DNA of 14,577 nucleotides from JBAUHN01 sp049680295 (GTDB lineage Bacteria > Pseudomonadota > Alphaproteobacteria > Rhodobacterales > Rhodobacteraceae). Below, one piece after another: positions 1 through 7,249 of this stretch. A model generated the notes under the pieces. That model saw nothing but the letters and a program-made list of their open reading frames with translations. It was not told where the DNA came from and ran no database searches. Location of the stretch: positions 1 through 14,577 of the forward strand of contig JBAUHN010000383.1 of the NCBI GenBank assembly GCA_049680295.1. The letters run 5' to 3'. Positions within the stretch are counted from its first letter, which is position 1. The number at the start of each line of letters is the position of its first letter. The translations under genes and the position numbers were made by a program.

Positions 1-114
1 CATGGTGTGAATTGTCACCCCAAAGTTGGTCGCCCCGCCCGGATCGTCGGGGTCATTCACATAGCCGCCTTCGCGCGCTACGATTTCTGTTGCGATCTCC
101 CGCACCGTTTTCAT
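1..114 (-). CDS. GH108 N-acetylmuramidase (endolysin-like), 5' part only
   Basis: Only the first 38 codons are in the window; the gene continues past position 1. The peptide starts MKTVREIATEIV and carries the glycoside hydrolase family 108 signature: an E-G-G-Y motif at residues 15-18, followed by a D-D-P-G-G-x-T-N-F-G-V stretch at about 23-33. In this family the Glu of EGGY is the proposed catalytic acid that cleaves the glycan strand of peptidoglycan. The ATG at 112-114 is chosen because a GGAGA lies just upstream, while the ATG at 117-119 meets a stop after two codons. It lies 79 bases downstream of ccmE on the same strand, with no terminator seen between them. Such enzymes are commonly called holin-associated muramidases, and a holin gene may follow outside the window. 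The family call is strong; the role (phage lysis, gene transfer agent release or wall remodelling) is open. Confidence 0.85.
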   Translation of the reverse strand, partial: MKTVREIATEIVAREGGYVNDPDDPGGATNFGVTIHTM

Positions 115-193
115 GCCATGTCTCCACACCAGGTAAATTGGCGCAGAGGATGGGACGGAATTGATTAACAGATCAAAACATGGGCGCGCGGTG

Positions 194-637
194 TTAACCT
201 TCGGGGGCCTGGTACACACCTTGTTCTTTCAACGCGTCAATGACCTCGGACGGCATATAGGTCTCGTCATGTTTGGCAAGGATTTCATCAGCTTGAAAGA
301 CACCGTCAATGTAGCGTCCGGTCCCAACCATGCCTTGGTTTTCCTCAAACAAATCGGGCAGAACGCCGGTGTATGTGACCGGCACCACAGCGCCACCATC
401 GGTCACATCAAAACGGATGGTTTCACCCTGACCCCGTATCAACGACCCTTCGGCCACCAGCCCGCCAATGCGAAACACCTCATCAGGTGCAGGCGGCATG
501 TCTGCCACCTGACTGGGCGAGCGGAAAAAATTGATCCCGTCGCGCAAGGCATATCCGATCAGTGCCGTCGACAATGCCAGCGCAAAAACGGCAATCGCGA
601 TGATTTGGATACGGCGTTGTTTTTTCAGGCTTTTCAT
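194..637 (-). CDS. ccmE: Cytochrome c maturation haem chaperone CcmE
   Basis: A 147-residue protein of the usual CcmE length. It has a basic N-terminus (KSLKKQRR), one membrane anchor at about residues 11-31, and a periplasmic beta-barrel domain. The hallmark LAKHDETYMP motif is present: His123 is the residue that binds haem covalently in this family, and Tyr127 is the conserved haem-ligand tyrosine. CcmE takes haem from CcmC and hands it to the CcmF/CcmH lyase for attachment to apocytochrome c in the periplasm. The ATG at 637 has a GAGGA ribosome binding site that overlaps the argC stop codon. The gap to argC is 7 bases, so the two are probably co-transcribed and translationally coupled. No other ccm gene is in the window. 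Confidence 0.96.
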   Translation of the reverse strand: MKSLKKQRRIQIIAIAVFALALSTALIGYALRDGINFFRSPSQVADMPPAPDEVFRIGGLVAEGSLIRGQGETIRFDVTDGGAVVPVTYTGVLPDLFEENQGMVGTGRYIDGVFQADEILAKHDETYMPSEVIDALKEQGVYQAPEG

Positions 638-644
638 TGCGTCC

Positions 645-1673
645 TCATGGGAACAGCGGGGCCATCATCAGCCCCGTCGTCTCGGCAATTCCTAACATCA
701 GATTGGCGTTTTGCAATGCTTGCCCGCTGGAACCTTTGGTCAGGTTGTCCAATGCCGCAATCACAATCGTGCGACCGGAAATCCGATCCGCCACCACGCC
801 GATATGGCAAAAGTTTGACCCCCGAATATGCCGGGTACTTGGGACCTCGCCCTGTGGCAATACGATAATGAACGGCTCATCGGCATAGGCCGAAGCCAGC
901 GTCGCATGGATGGCATCTGCATCACCTTTGACGTATGTGGTCGCCAAAATACCACGATTGGCCGGCACCAGATGCGGTGTGAATTGCACCTGAATGGGCC
1001 GACCCGCCAAGGCGCTGAATTCCTGATCAAATTCACCCAAATGCCGATGTGTGCCGCCGACGGCATAGGCGTGGTACCCTTCGGACAATTCGGCATGCAG
1101 CAGATTTTCCTTAAGGCTGCGCCCCGCCCCGGACACCGCACATTTCAGATCGAGGATGATCTCATCGAGATCAATCACCCCGGCGCTGATCAGGGGGCGC
1201 AAAGCAAACTGCCCCGTGGCTGCATTGCAGCCGGTCCCCGCCACCAGACGGGCAGATTTGATGTCGTCGCGGTAAAATTCGGTCAGGCCATAGACTGCTT
1301 CGGCCTGTTGGATCAATGCGGCATGCGGATTGCCGTACCATTTCTCATAGTCCGCCGGATCGCGCAGCCGGAAATCCGCGCTGAGATCCACGATTTTCAG
1401 ATCGCCCGGCAAGGCCGAGATCACCTGCTGGCTGGTCTTATGGGGAAGCGCGCAAAAACACAGATCAATCCTCGAAAAATCAATCTGATTTACAGTCACC
1501 AGTGTGGGCAGATCAAGATGGCGCAGATGCGGAAAGGCCTGGGCGATGGTTTGCCCGGCTTTGGAATGCGCGCCCAAGGCTTTGATGGTCATCAAAGGGT
1601 GCTCGGAAATCAGCCGGATCAGTTCAGCACCAGTATATCCGCTGGCACCTAGAATTGCGATGGAATGGGTCAT
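645..1673 (-). CDS. argC: N-acetyl-gamma-glutamyl-phosphate reductase
   Basis: A 342-residue protein that reduces N-acetyl-glutamyl-5-phosphate to the semialdehyde with NADPH, the third step of arginine synthesis, in the cytoplasm. The N-terminal nucleotide-binding loop reads GASGYTGAELIRL (about residues 9-21). The catalytic cysteine is Cys149 in GTGCNAATGQ; many ArgC proteins have GCYPT here, so N-A-A-T is a variant, but the Cys is kept. A conserved histidine region THRHLGEFDQ and the C-terminal LDNLTKGSSGQALQN (NADP-binding side) are present. The ATG start is preceded by AAGG about 7 bases upstream. It lies between murI (54 bases upstream) and ccmE (7 bases downstream), all on the minus strand. 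Confidence 0.97.
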   Translation of the reverse strand: MTHSIAILGASGYTGAELIRLISEHPLMTIKALGAHSKAGQTIAQAFPHLRHLDLPTLVTVNQIDFSRIDLCFCALPHKTSQQVISALPGDLKIVDLSADFRLRDPADYEKWYGNPHAALIQQAEAVYGLTEFYRDDIKSARLVAGTGCNAATGQFALRPLISAGVIDLDEIILDLKCAVSGAGRSLKENLLHAELSEGYHAYAVGGTHRHLGEFDQEFSALAGRPIQVQFTPHLVPANRGILATTYVKGDADAIHATLASAYADEPFIIVLPQGEVPSTRHIRGSNFCHIGVVADRISGRTIVIAALDNLTKGSSGQALQNANLMLGIAETTGLMMAPLFP

Positions 1674-1727
1674 ATCAGGACCTTATTTTGAATGAGGAAT
1701 GGGCAGTAACGCCCTGTTTTAAATAAT

Positions 1728-2537
1728 TTATGCAGCTTCAAATGTGATAGGTCGTCGCAAAAACTGTGTGGCGCGGTCGCTGACCCGCTTTGGGTCGCCG
1801 CTGGTCAAATATGCACTGTTGCCGCTGCCCAGCATTTTGGGGTGCCGCGTCAGATAATCGGCAAGGCTTTCGGCGACCAGATTGGCCTGACTGAAGACCC
1901 GGACATCCGCCCCCAAAGCCGCCTTAAAGGCATCGGCCATCAGTGGATAATGCGTGCAGCCAAGGATCGCTGCCTGCGGTTCCGGCATCTTGCGCTTCAG
2001 GGCATCAACATGGCTGCGCACAAGCGCCTCGGCCAGGATCATGTCCCCGTCTTCAATGGCATCGACCACACCGCCACAGGCCTGCGCTTCGACATCAACG
2101 CCGATGGCCCGGAATGCCAGTTCGCGTTGAAACGCCCGGCTGGAAACGGTTGCGGGTGTCGCGAATAGTGCGACATGCTGCAGGCCCACTTCGCGGGGGG
2201 GTGAATTGTCCCCCCACTGCCGTTCGGTCAAGGCCTCGATCAGGGGCACGAAAACGCCCAGGACCCGTTTGTCCTGCGGCACCCAGCTTTCCTGCATCCG
2301 GCGCAATGCCGCCGCCGAAGCCGTGTTGCAGGCCAGAATGACCAGATCACAACCGGCAGCAAACAAACGCTCAACCGCAGCACATGTAAGTTGGAAAATG
2401 TCGTCAGCGGTGCGCACGCCATAAGGCGCGTGGGCGCTATCCGCGAGATATACGAAATCAATGTCCGGCAACCGCGCTTTTACCGCATCCAAAACGGTTA
2501 AACCGCCTAATCCACTGTCAAAAATGCCTACTGCCAT
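1728..2537 (-). CDS. murI: Glutamate racemase
   Basis: A 269-residue cytoplasmic enzyme that makes D-glutamate for peptidoglycan. The family motifs are complete: FDSGLGGLTV at residues 6-15 (Asp7 and Ser8), ACNTAS with catalytic Cys70, and GCTHYPL with the second catalytic Cys194. Length is normal. The ATG start has only a weak purine stretch (AGAAAAGA) upstream, and no better in-frame start is seen nearby. It is followed after 54 bases by argC on the same strand. The shared strand suggests a murI-argC-ccmE transcript, although a separate argC promoter in the AT-rich gap cannot be ruled out. Confidence 0.97.
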   Translation of the reverse strand: MAVGIFDSGLGGLTVLDAVKARLPDIDFVYLADSAHAPYGVRTADDIFQLTCAAVERLFAAGCDLVILACNTASAAALRRMQESWVPQDKRVLGVFVPLIEALTERQWGDNSPPREVGLQHVALFATPATVSSRAFQRELAFRAIGVDVEAQACGGVVDAIEDGDMILAEALVRSHVDALKRKMPEPQAAILGCTHYPLMADAFKAALGADVRVFSQANLVAESLADYLTRHPKMLGSGNSAYLTSGDPKRVSDRATQFLRRPITFEAA

Positions 2538-2603
2538 AGTCTTTTCTGGCGCAATGCCGGTCCCTTATGTCAGCCCCAGATCATAAAACACCCCAGGGTC
2601 TGA

Positions 2604-2626
2604 GCAAAGCTCATACGCAGCTTTGC
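2604..2626. repeat. Perfect 8-bp inverted repeat, 7-base loop
   Basis: GCAAAGCT at 2604-2611 and its exact reverse complement AGCTTTGC at 2619-2626 enclose catacgc. No T-run follows directly on either strand, so it is not a canonical terminator. It could be a regulatory hairpin in the murI leader, an operator, or part of a dispersed intergenic repeat. The inverted repeat is seen directly; its function is unknown. Confidence 0.6.
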
Positions 2627-2671
2627 GCGGGAAATCCATCCTTCGCTGCGTTGTCTTTTCAAGGTAGCGCG

Positions 2672-2692
2672 AAAAACCTGACGATCCCCAGG
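2672..2692 (-). terminator. Weak candidate intrinsic terminator of the IOR gene
   Basis: Reading the minus strand, CCTG and CAGG (with an extra G-U pair) can form a 4-5 bp stem around a short loop, followed at once by TTTTT. It begins two bases after the IOR stop codon. The position is right for a terminator but the stem is short, so this is tentative. Confidence 0.35.
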
Positions 2693-2693
2693 C

Positions 2694-5600
2694 CTATTCC
2701 GCCGCCCGCGCCATTTCGCCACCGCCCGAGCGGATGACAGCCAGCAATTCTTCGCGGCGTTTTGCCGCTTTTTCCTCATTGGCCAGTTTTACCGGCCCAA
2801 ACCCTTTTATTTGCAGCGGCAATTCAGCCAAAGCCACAATCGCGTCGCGGGTATCATCCGTCAGCTTTGGCAAAACCGCCTTCATGTCCTTTTGGTATTG
2901 CCGGATCAACGCGCGTTCCATTTTGCGCTCAGTGGAGTATCCAAAAATGTCCAACGGCGTGCCGCGTAACGCTTTCAGTTTGGCCAAAATTCGAAGTGGT
3001 CGTTCCAGCCACGGTCCAAAGGCGCGTTTGACCGGGCGGCCGCCAGGACCAGTCTTGGAAAACAATGGCGGCGCCAGATTGAACGTCATCTTGAAATCGC
3101 CGTCAAATTCCGCCTGCGCCTTGTCGCGGCTGGTCAGCAGCAAACGGGCAACCTCATATTCATCCTTATAACTCAGCAGCTTATGATACCCTTTTGCCGC
3201 AGCGAGTTTGACCAATGGGTCCTTTATCTGATCCAGGAATTTGCGGTACCGTCCTGCCAGCCGTTTGCCCTGATAGGCGGTCAGATGATCGGCGCGGTAG
3301 GCAATTTTTTCGTCATCGGTTTTGGGCAAGCCGATCACTTTGGGCGTTATCAAATCAGCAGCGTCGCCTGCGAAAAGAACCGCCCAGCGCCCAATCTCAA
3401 ACGCCCGCAAATTACGCGCGACAGCCGCGCCGTTCAGTGTGATGGCCTGTTCTATTGCATTTTGGCTCAGTGGGATAAGCCCGCGTTGCCAGGCCGCACC
3501 AAAGATCATCATGTTAGAGAAAATCGAATCCCCCAACGTTGCCTGTGCCAGTGCCGAGGCGTCAAACATATCAATTCGGTCCTGCATACGTGCTTCAAGC
3601 GCCAGGCTCAGCCGCTCGCTTGGCAGGCGAAATTCGGTGTCTCGGGTAAAATCACCAGTGATGATTTCATGGCTGTTGACCACCGCCCCGGTTTGACCAC
3701 TGCGCGTCAATCCCAGCGTTTTCGACCCCGCCGACACGACCAGATCACCGCCGATTAGCGTATGTGCCTCGCCTGTGGCCACGCGGATCGCCGAAATATC
3801 CGCAGGCGCGTTGGCCAGGCGGCAATGGATGTGCACGGCGCCGCCCTTTTGGGCAAGTCCCGCCATCTCCATCACACCCGCGCCTTTGCCGTCGATATAG
3901 GCCGCCTGCGCCATTACCGCGCCGATGGTCACCACCCCAGTGCCGCCAACACCGGTGATGACCACATTCCAGGTGCCTTTTATGGCAGGTAGGTCTGGCA
4001 TCGGCAGATCGGGGATATCCAGCTTCGCCGTCGCTTCTTTGCGAACCTTGGCACCTTCCAATGTGACAAACGACGGACAAAACCCATTCGCGCAAGAATA
4101 GTCTTTGTTGCAAGTCGACTGATCAATCGCCCGCTTTCGGCCCAGCTCAGTCTCAGCAGGCACAATCGACACGCAGTTCGACTGAACCCCGCAATCACCG
4201 CAGCCTTCGCAAACATCCGTGTTGATAAACAATCGTTTGTCCGGATCAGGGAATTGCCCCCGTTTGCGCCGTCGGCGTTTTTCGGCGGCACAGGTCTGTA
4301 TATAGACAATCGCACTGACGCCAAGGTGCTTGGCATAGGCCGCCTGCACCGCCTGAAAATTGGCGCGCTCATGGAGCTCGACCCCTTTGAAGGCCGCCAG
4401 ATCGACGTCTTCCTTTTCATCATAGACGACGGCGATATGGGCCACACCAAAGGCCTGCAATTCGCGCACGATCCGGGCGGCGTCCAGATCGCCTTCGTTG
4501 TGTTGACCGCCGGTCATCGCAACCGCGTCATTATAGAGGATCTTATAGGTGATGTTTGTGCCAGCCGCGATCGCGGCCCGAATGGCCTGCAGACCCGAAT
4601 GATTGTACGTCCCGTCGCCAAGGTTCTGAAACACATGGGCGCGCTTTGAGAAAGGCGCCTCGCCGATCCAGTTTGCGCCCTCACCGCCCATATGCGTGTA
4701 ACCGGTGGTGTCGCGGTCCATCCATTGCACCATATAATGGCACCCGATGCCCGCATAAGCCCGTGATCCGTCCGGCACTTTGGTCGATGAATTATGCGGG
4801 CACCCGGAACAGAAATAGGGCGACCGTTCGGCAATGTTTTCGGCATTGTCATTGCGGCGCGCGTCTTCAAGGATGCTGAGCCCCGCGCGTAGACGATCCG
4901 TACCGCGCCCTTCGTCAATCAGGATGCCGCCTAGTTTTTCGGCAATCATGATGGGATCAAGGGCACCGCTGGTCGGAAACAGCTCTTCGCCATGTTCCAG
5001 CCCTGCGCCGCCTTTGTACCAGCCGTAAACCCTGCGGTGCGGATCAGAAAACAGCACCTCCTTGATCTGCACCTCGATCAGTTTGCGTTTTTCTTCGACC
5101 ACGATGATCAGATCCAGACCGTCGGCCCATTCGTGGAACCCATGCATGTCCAGCGGAAAGGTCTGTCCAACCTTGTAGGTTGTAATGCCCAGATGCTCGG
5201 CTTCGGTTTCGTCGATGTTCAGCAGTGACATGGCGTGCAACAAGTCCAGCCAGTTTTTGCCAGCAGCGACAAAGCCGATTTTGGCGCCGGGTTTGCCCCA
5301 CATCCGTTTGTCCATATTGTTGGCGCGGCTGAATGCCTCTGCGGCAAAGCGTTTGTGGTTGATCATCCGCGCCTCTTGCGCGTGAGGCGTATCAATCAGA
5401 CGGATATTCAAACCGCCCTCGGGCGTGTCAAACACCGGCGAGACAAAACTCAGCCGGTGCGGGTCGCCATTGACCACGGAAGTTACCTCGACCGTGTCTT
5501 TCATTGTTTTCAGACCAACCCACAACCCCGAAAACCGGCTGAGCGCGTAGGCATAAAGCCCATAATCCATGATTTCCTGCACACCTGCGGGCGAAACCAC

Positions 5601-6107
5601 AGGTATTTGCGCGTCCAACATCGCCCATTCGGACTGATGCAAGGTGGTTGAAGATTCGCCCGTGTGGTCATCGCCCATCGCCATCACCACGCCACCATTG
5701 ACCGAACTGCCCGCCATATTGGCATGGCGCATCACGTCACCGCTGCGATCAACCCCCGGCCCCTTGCCATACCACAGCCCGAACACACCGTCGAATTTGC
5801 CTTCGCCCCGCAGTTCGGCCTGCTGACTGCCCCAAAGTGCTGTCGCGGCCAGATCCTCGTTTAATCCGGGCTGAAAGGTTACATCATACTGGGCCAGCGA
5901 TTTGGCCGCACGCTCCATTTGCAGGTCAACCGTTCCCAGCGGGCTGCCGCGATATCCGGTCACCAACCCCGCAGTATTCAACCCTGCCTTGCGATCACGT
6001 GCTTTTTGCATCAGCATCAGACGCACAAGCGCTTGCGTGCCATTCAAAAGAACGGTGCTTTTTTCCAGATCAAAGCGGTCGTTAAGCGAAATCTTTTGCG
6101 TGCTCAC
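2694..6107 (-). CDS. Fused indolepyruvate ferredoxin oxidoreductase (IorA-IorB type)
   Basis: A very large cytoplasmic enzyme of the 2-oxoacid:ferredoxin oxidoreductase superfamily. By family knowledge it oxidatively decarboxylates aryl pyruvates such as indolepyruvate to aryl-acetyl-CoA, passing electrons to ferredoxin. Domains in order (numbered from GTG): an N-terminal pyrimidine-type TPP domain (about 15-230); a central domain; a TPP-binding domain with GDGTYNHSG (about 497-505) and LYNDAVAMTGGQ (about 524-535); an Fe-S region with C-x2-C-x2-C-x5-C (Cys633/636/639/645) and a second group C-x5-C-x4-C (Cys666/672/677); a gamma/IorB domain starting at GVGGTGVVT (about 719-727); and a C-terminal extension to about residue 1137. 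The reading frame can start at TTG 6134, but GTG at 6105-6107 has an AGGGAGG 8 bases upstream and is preferred. It is divergent from a LysR gene. Confidence 0.93.
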   Translation of the reverse strand: MSTQKISLNDRFDLEKSTVLLNGTQALVRLMLMQKARDRKAGLNTAGLVTGYRGSPLGTVDLQMERAAKSLAQYDVTFQPGLNEDLAATALWGSQQAELRGEGKFDGVFGLWYGKGPGVDRSGDVMRHANMAGSSVNGGVVMAMGDDHTGESSTTLHQSEWAMLDAQIPVVSPAGVQEIMDYGLYAYALSRFSGLWVGLKTMKDTVEVTSVVNGDPHRLSFVSPVFDTPEGGLNIRLIDTPHAQEARMINHKRFAAEAFSRANNMDKRMWGKPGAKIGFVAAGKNWLDLLHAMSLLNIDETEAEHLGITTYKVGQTFPLDMHGFHEWADGLDLIIVVEEKRKLIEVQIKEVLFSDPHRRVYGWYKGGAGLEHGEELFPTSGALDPIMIAEKLGGILIDEGRGTDRLRAGLSILEDARRNDNAENIAERSPYFCSGCPHNSSTKVPDGSRAYAGIGCHYMVQWMDRDTTGYTHMGGEGANWIGEAPFSKRAHVFQNLGDGTYNHSGLQAIRAAIAAGTNITYKILYNDAVAMTGGQHNEGDLDAARIVRELQAFGVAHIAVVYDEKEDVDLAAFKGVELHERANFQAVQAAYAKHLGVSAIVYIQTCAAEKRRRRKRGQFPDPDKRLFINTDVCEGCGDCGVQSNCVSIVPAETELGRKRAIDQSTCNKDYSCANGFCPSFVTLEGAKVRKEATAKLDIPDLPMPDLPAIKGTWNVVITGVGGTGVVTIGAVMAQAAYIDGKGAGVMEMAGLAQKGGAVHIHCRLANAPADISAIRVATGEAHTLIGGDLVVSAGSKTLGLTRSGQTGAVVNSHEIITGDFTRDTEFRLPSERLSLALEARMQDRIDMFDASALAQATLGDSIFSNMMIFGAAWQRGLIPLSQNAIEQAITLNGAAVARNLRAFEIGRWAVLFAGDAADLITPKVIGLPKTDDEKIAYRADHLTAYQGKRLAGRYRKFLDQIKDPLVKLAAAKGYHKLLSYKDEYEVARLLLTSRDKAQAEFDGDFKMTFNLAPPLFSKTGPGGRPVKRAFGPWLERPLRILAKLKALRGTPLDIFGYSTERKMERALIRQYQKDMKAVLPKLTDDTRDAIVALAELPLQIKGFGPVKLANEEKAAKRREELLAVIRSGGGEMARAAE

Positions 6108-6276
6108 TGCGCGAGCCTCCCTTGACGTGATCAACCTTACATAGTTCTAGCGCAATAATAGGTCACAAATTCTGACCTGTATAGGCGTTTATTTTCGGTG
6201 CGATCATCATGTAACACGCACCCCCCCTGTAATTCTGCGCCATTTACGGTAGTAACGCCCCAACGCGAAGGACGGA
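6108..6276. promoter_or_regulatory. Divergent promoter region between the IOR and LysR genes
   Basis: This 169-base gap separates two divergent starts and must carry both promoters. It includes the 19-bp palindrome at 6160-6178. A TTGACG at 6122-6127 could serve as a -35 for the plus strand, but no convincing -10 follows at the right distance. A C7 run lies at 6221-6227 in the presumed LysR leader. The promoter elements themselves are not resolved by eye. Confidence 0.5.
6160..6178. promoter_or_regulatory. Candidate LysR operator, AGGTCA-N7-TGACCT
   Basis: AGGTCA (6160-6165) and TGACCT (6173-6178) are a perfect inverted repeat with a 7-base spacer. Its centre, TCA-N7-TGA, fits the T-N11-A consensus of LysR-type operators. 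It sits about 53 bases from the IOR start and about 98 from the LysR start, the usual place for a site that serves autoregulation and control of the divergent target. The palindrome is seen directly; its binding by the adjacent LysR is inferred. Confidence 0.6.
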
Positions 6277-7188
6277 ATGACGATGGATTGGGACAAGCTT
6301 AGAATATTTCATGCAGTTGCCGATGCGGGCAGCCTGACCCATGCTGGCGACAAGCTAAACTTATCACAATCAGCGGTCAGTCGCCAAGTGCGCGGCCTTG
6401 AAGATGCGTTAAACGCGACCCTGTTTCACCGCCATGCGCGCGGACTTATCCTGACCGAACAAGGCGAGCTGTTGTTTGACGCCACTTCTGCCATGAATAA
6501 GCGTCTGGATACAGCCTTTGCACGTATTCGTGACAGCGAAGAAGAAGTATTTGGCGAATTGCGTGTCACCACGACAACAGGGTTTGGCACTTTGTGGTTG
6601 GCCCCCCGGCTTCCAAAGCTTTATGAACAATATCCAGACCTTAAGATTGATTTGATGCTGGAAGAAAGGGTTCTTGATTTGCCCATGCGTGAAGCAGATG
6701 TGGCCATTCGCATGAAAGAACCCAGCCAGGCTGATCTGATCCGAAAAAAGCTGATGACGGTTAGAATGGCGCTTTATGCCACACCGCTTTACCTGGCAGA
6801 AAACGGCACGCCAGAGACGCTTGAGGACATTCGCGATCACCGTTTGATTTGCCAAAACACCGAAAGTGATCAGGTCGGCGCAGGGGTAAACCTTGTTCAG
6901 CATCTGCTGACGATGGAGCCGCGTTCGATGTTGACTGTGAACAACTATTTTGGGGTTCTTCAGGGGGTTCTGAACAACCTGGGTATTGGTGTCTTACCTG
7001 ACTATGTGACCGAGGATTTTCCTGACCTTCAACACGTCTTGCCAGATACAGAATCTGCGGATGTTCCGGTTTTTCTGGCCTATCCGGCAGAATTACGCCA
7101 ATCGCAGCGGATTGCCGCGTTTCGCGACTTTGTGATGGACGAAATCATCGCGCATCGCAAACGACTACGCGAAAAAAACAAAGCCTAA
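6277..7188 (+). CDS. LysR-family transcriptional regulator
   Basis: A 303-residue protein of normal LysR length. The N-terminal winged helix-turn-helix (about residues 5-65) includes GSLTHAGDKLNLSQSAVSRQVRGLE-like residues, with LSQSAVSRQ as the recognition helix. The effector-binding domain runs from about residue 93 (ELRVTTTTGFGTLWLAP) to the end, with late motifs NNYFGVLQGVL and GIGVLPDY. Two ATGs are possible: 6277 (AAGGA 4 bases upstream) and 6283 (AAGGA 10 bases upstream); homologs often begin MDWDKLRIFH, so 6283 is a fair alternative. It is transcribed away from the IOR gene and probably controls it, itself, or both. The ligand is unknown. Confidence 0.95.
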   Translation: MTMDWDKLRIFHAVADAGSLTHAGDKLNLSQSAVSRQVRGLEDALNATLFHRHARGLILTEQGELLFDATSAMNKRLDTAFARIRDSEEEVFGELRVTTTTGFGTLWLAPRLPKLYEQYPDLKIDLMLEERVLDLPMREADVAIRMKEPSQADLIRKKLMTVRMALYATPLYLAENGTPETLEDIRDHRLICQNTESDQVGAGVNLVQHLLTMEPRSMLTVNNYFGVLQGVLNNLGIGVLPDYVTEDFPDLQHVLPDTESADVPVFLAYPAELRQSQRIAAFRDFVMDEIIAHRKRLREKNKA

Positions 7189-7197
7189 GCTGGTCAA

Positions 7198-7218
7198 GCT
7201 ATGCGCAATACGCATAGC
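7198..7218 (+). repeat. Hairpin just after the LysR stop (8-bp stem, 5-base loop)
   Basis: GCTATGCG (7198-7205) and CGCATAGC (7211-7218) form a perfect stem around caata, starting 10 bases after the stop codon. The T-run is poor (CTTTT appears only about 12 bases later), so termination here would be inefficient. It may protect the mRNA 3' end or mark a processing point for the RNA element that follows. Confidence 0.6.
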
Positions 7219-7249
7219 GGACATGCCCGTCTTTTGGCCTTATCTGGCT

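Larger units (their letters stand above)
2538..2693 (-). other. Gene-free gap between the IOR gene and murI, with hairpins
   Basis: This 156-base stretch holds no credible gene. It contains a weak terminator right after the IOR stop and a perfect inverted repeat at 2604-2626, listed separately. It must also hold any murI promoter; I saw no clear -35/-10 pair. The C-rich word CCCCAG occurs three times within it (near 2575, 2592 and 2687). Confidence 0.5.

Noticed and set aside
161..868. Plus-strand 235-codon open frame
   Set aside because: It lies antisense over ccmE and argC, whose minus-strand products have clear family motifs; the plus-strand product has none.
828..1652. Plus-strand 274-codon open frame
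   Set aside because: Antisense shadow of argC; no recognisable motifs and no convincing ribosome binding site.
1701..1714. GGGC-N6-GCCC hairpin between murI and argC
   Set aside because: The stem is only 4 bp. The T-rich tail is on the plus strand, where no gene ends, so it is not a terminator of murI.
6105..6134. TTG 6134 as start of the IOR gene
   Set aside because: GTG at 6107 has AGGGAGG at proper distance; the TTG has no good site, so the ten-codon region before it is treated as leader.
6221..6227. C7 run before the LysR gene as phase-variation tract
   Set aside because: Short, outside a coding frame and not between promoter elements I can identify.
1703..6260. Shared 10-mer AGTAACGCCC before argC and before the LysR gene
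   Set aside because: A 10-base match is expected many times by chance in a window this long.
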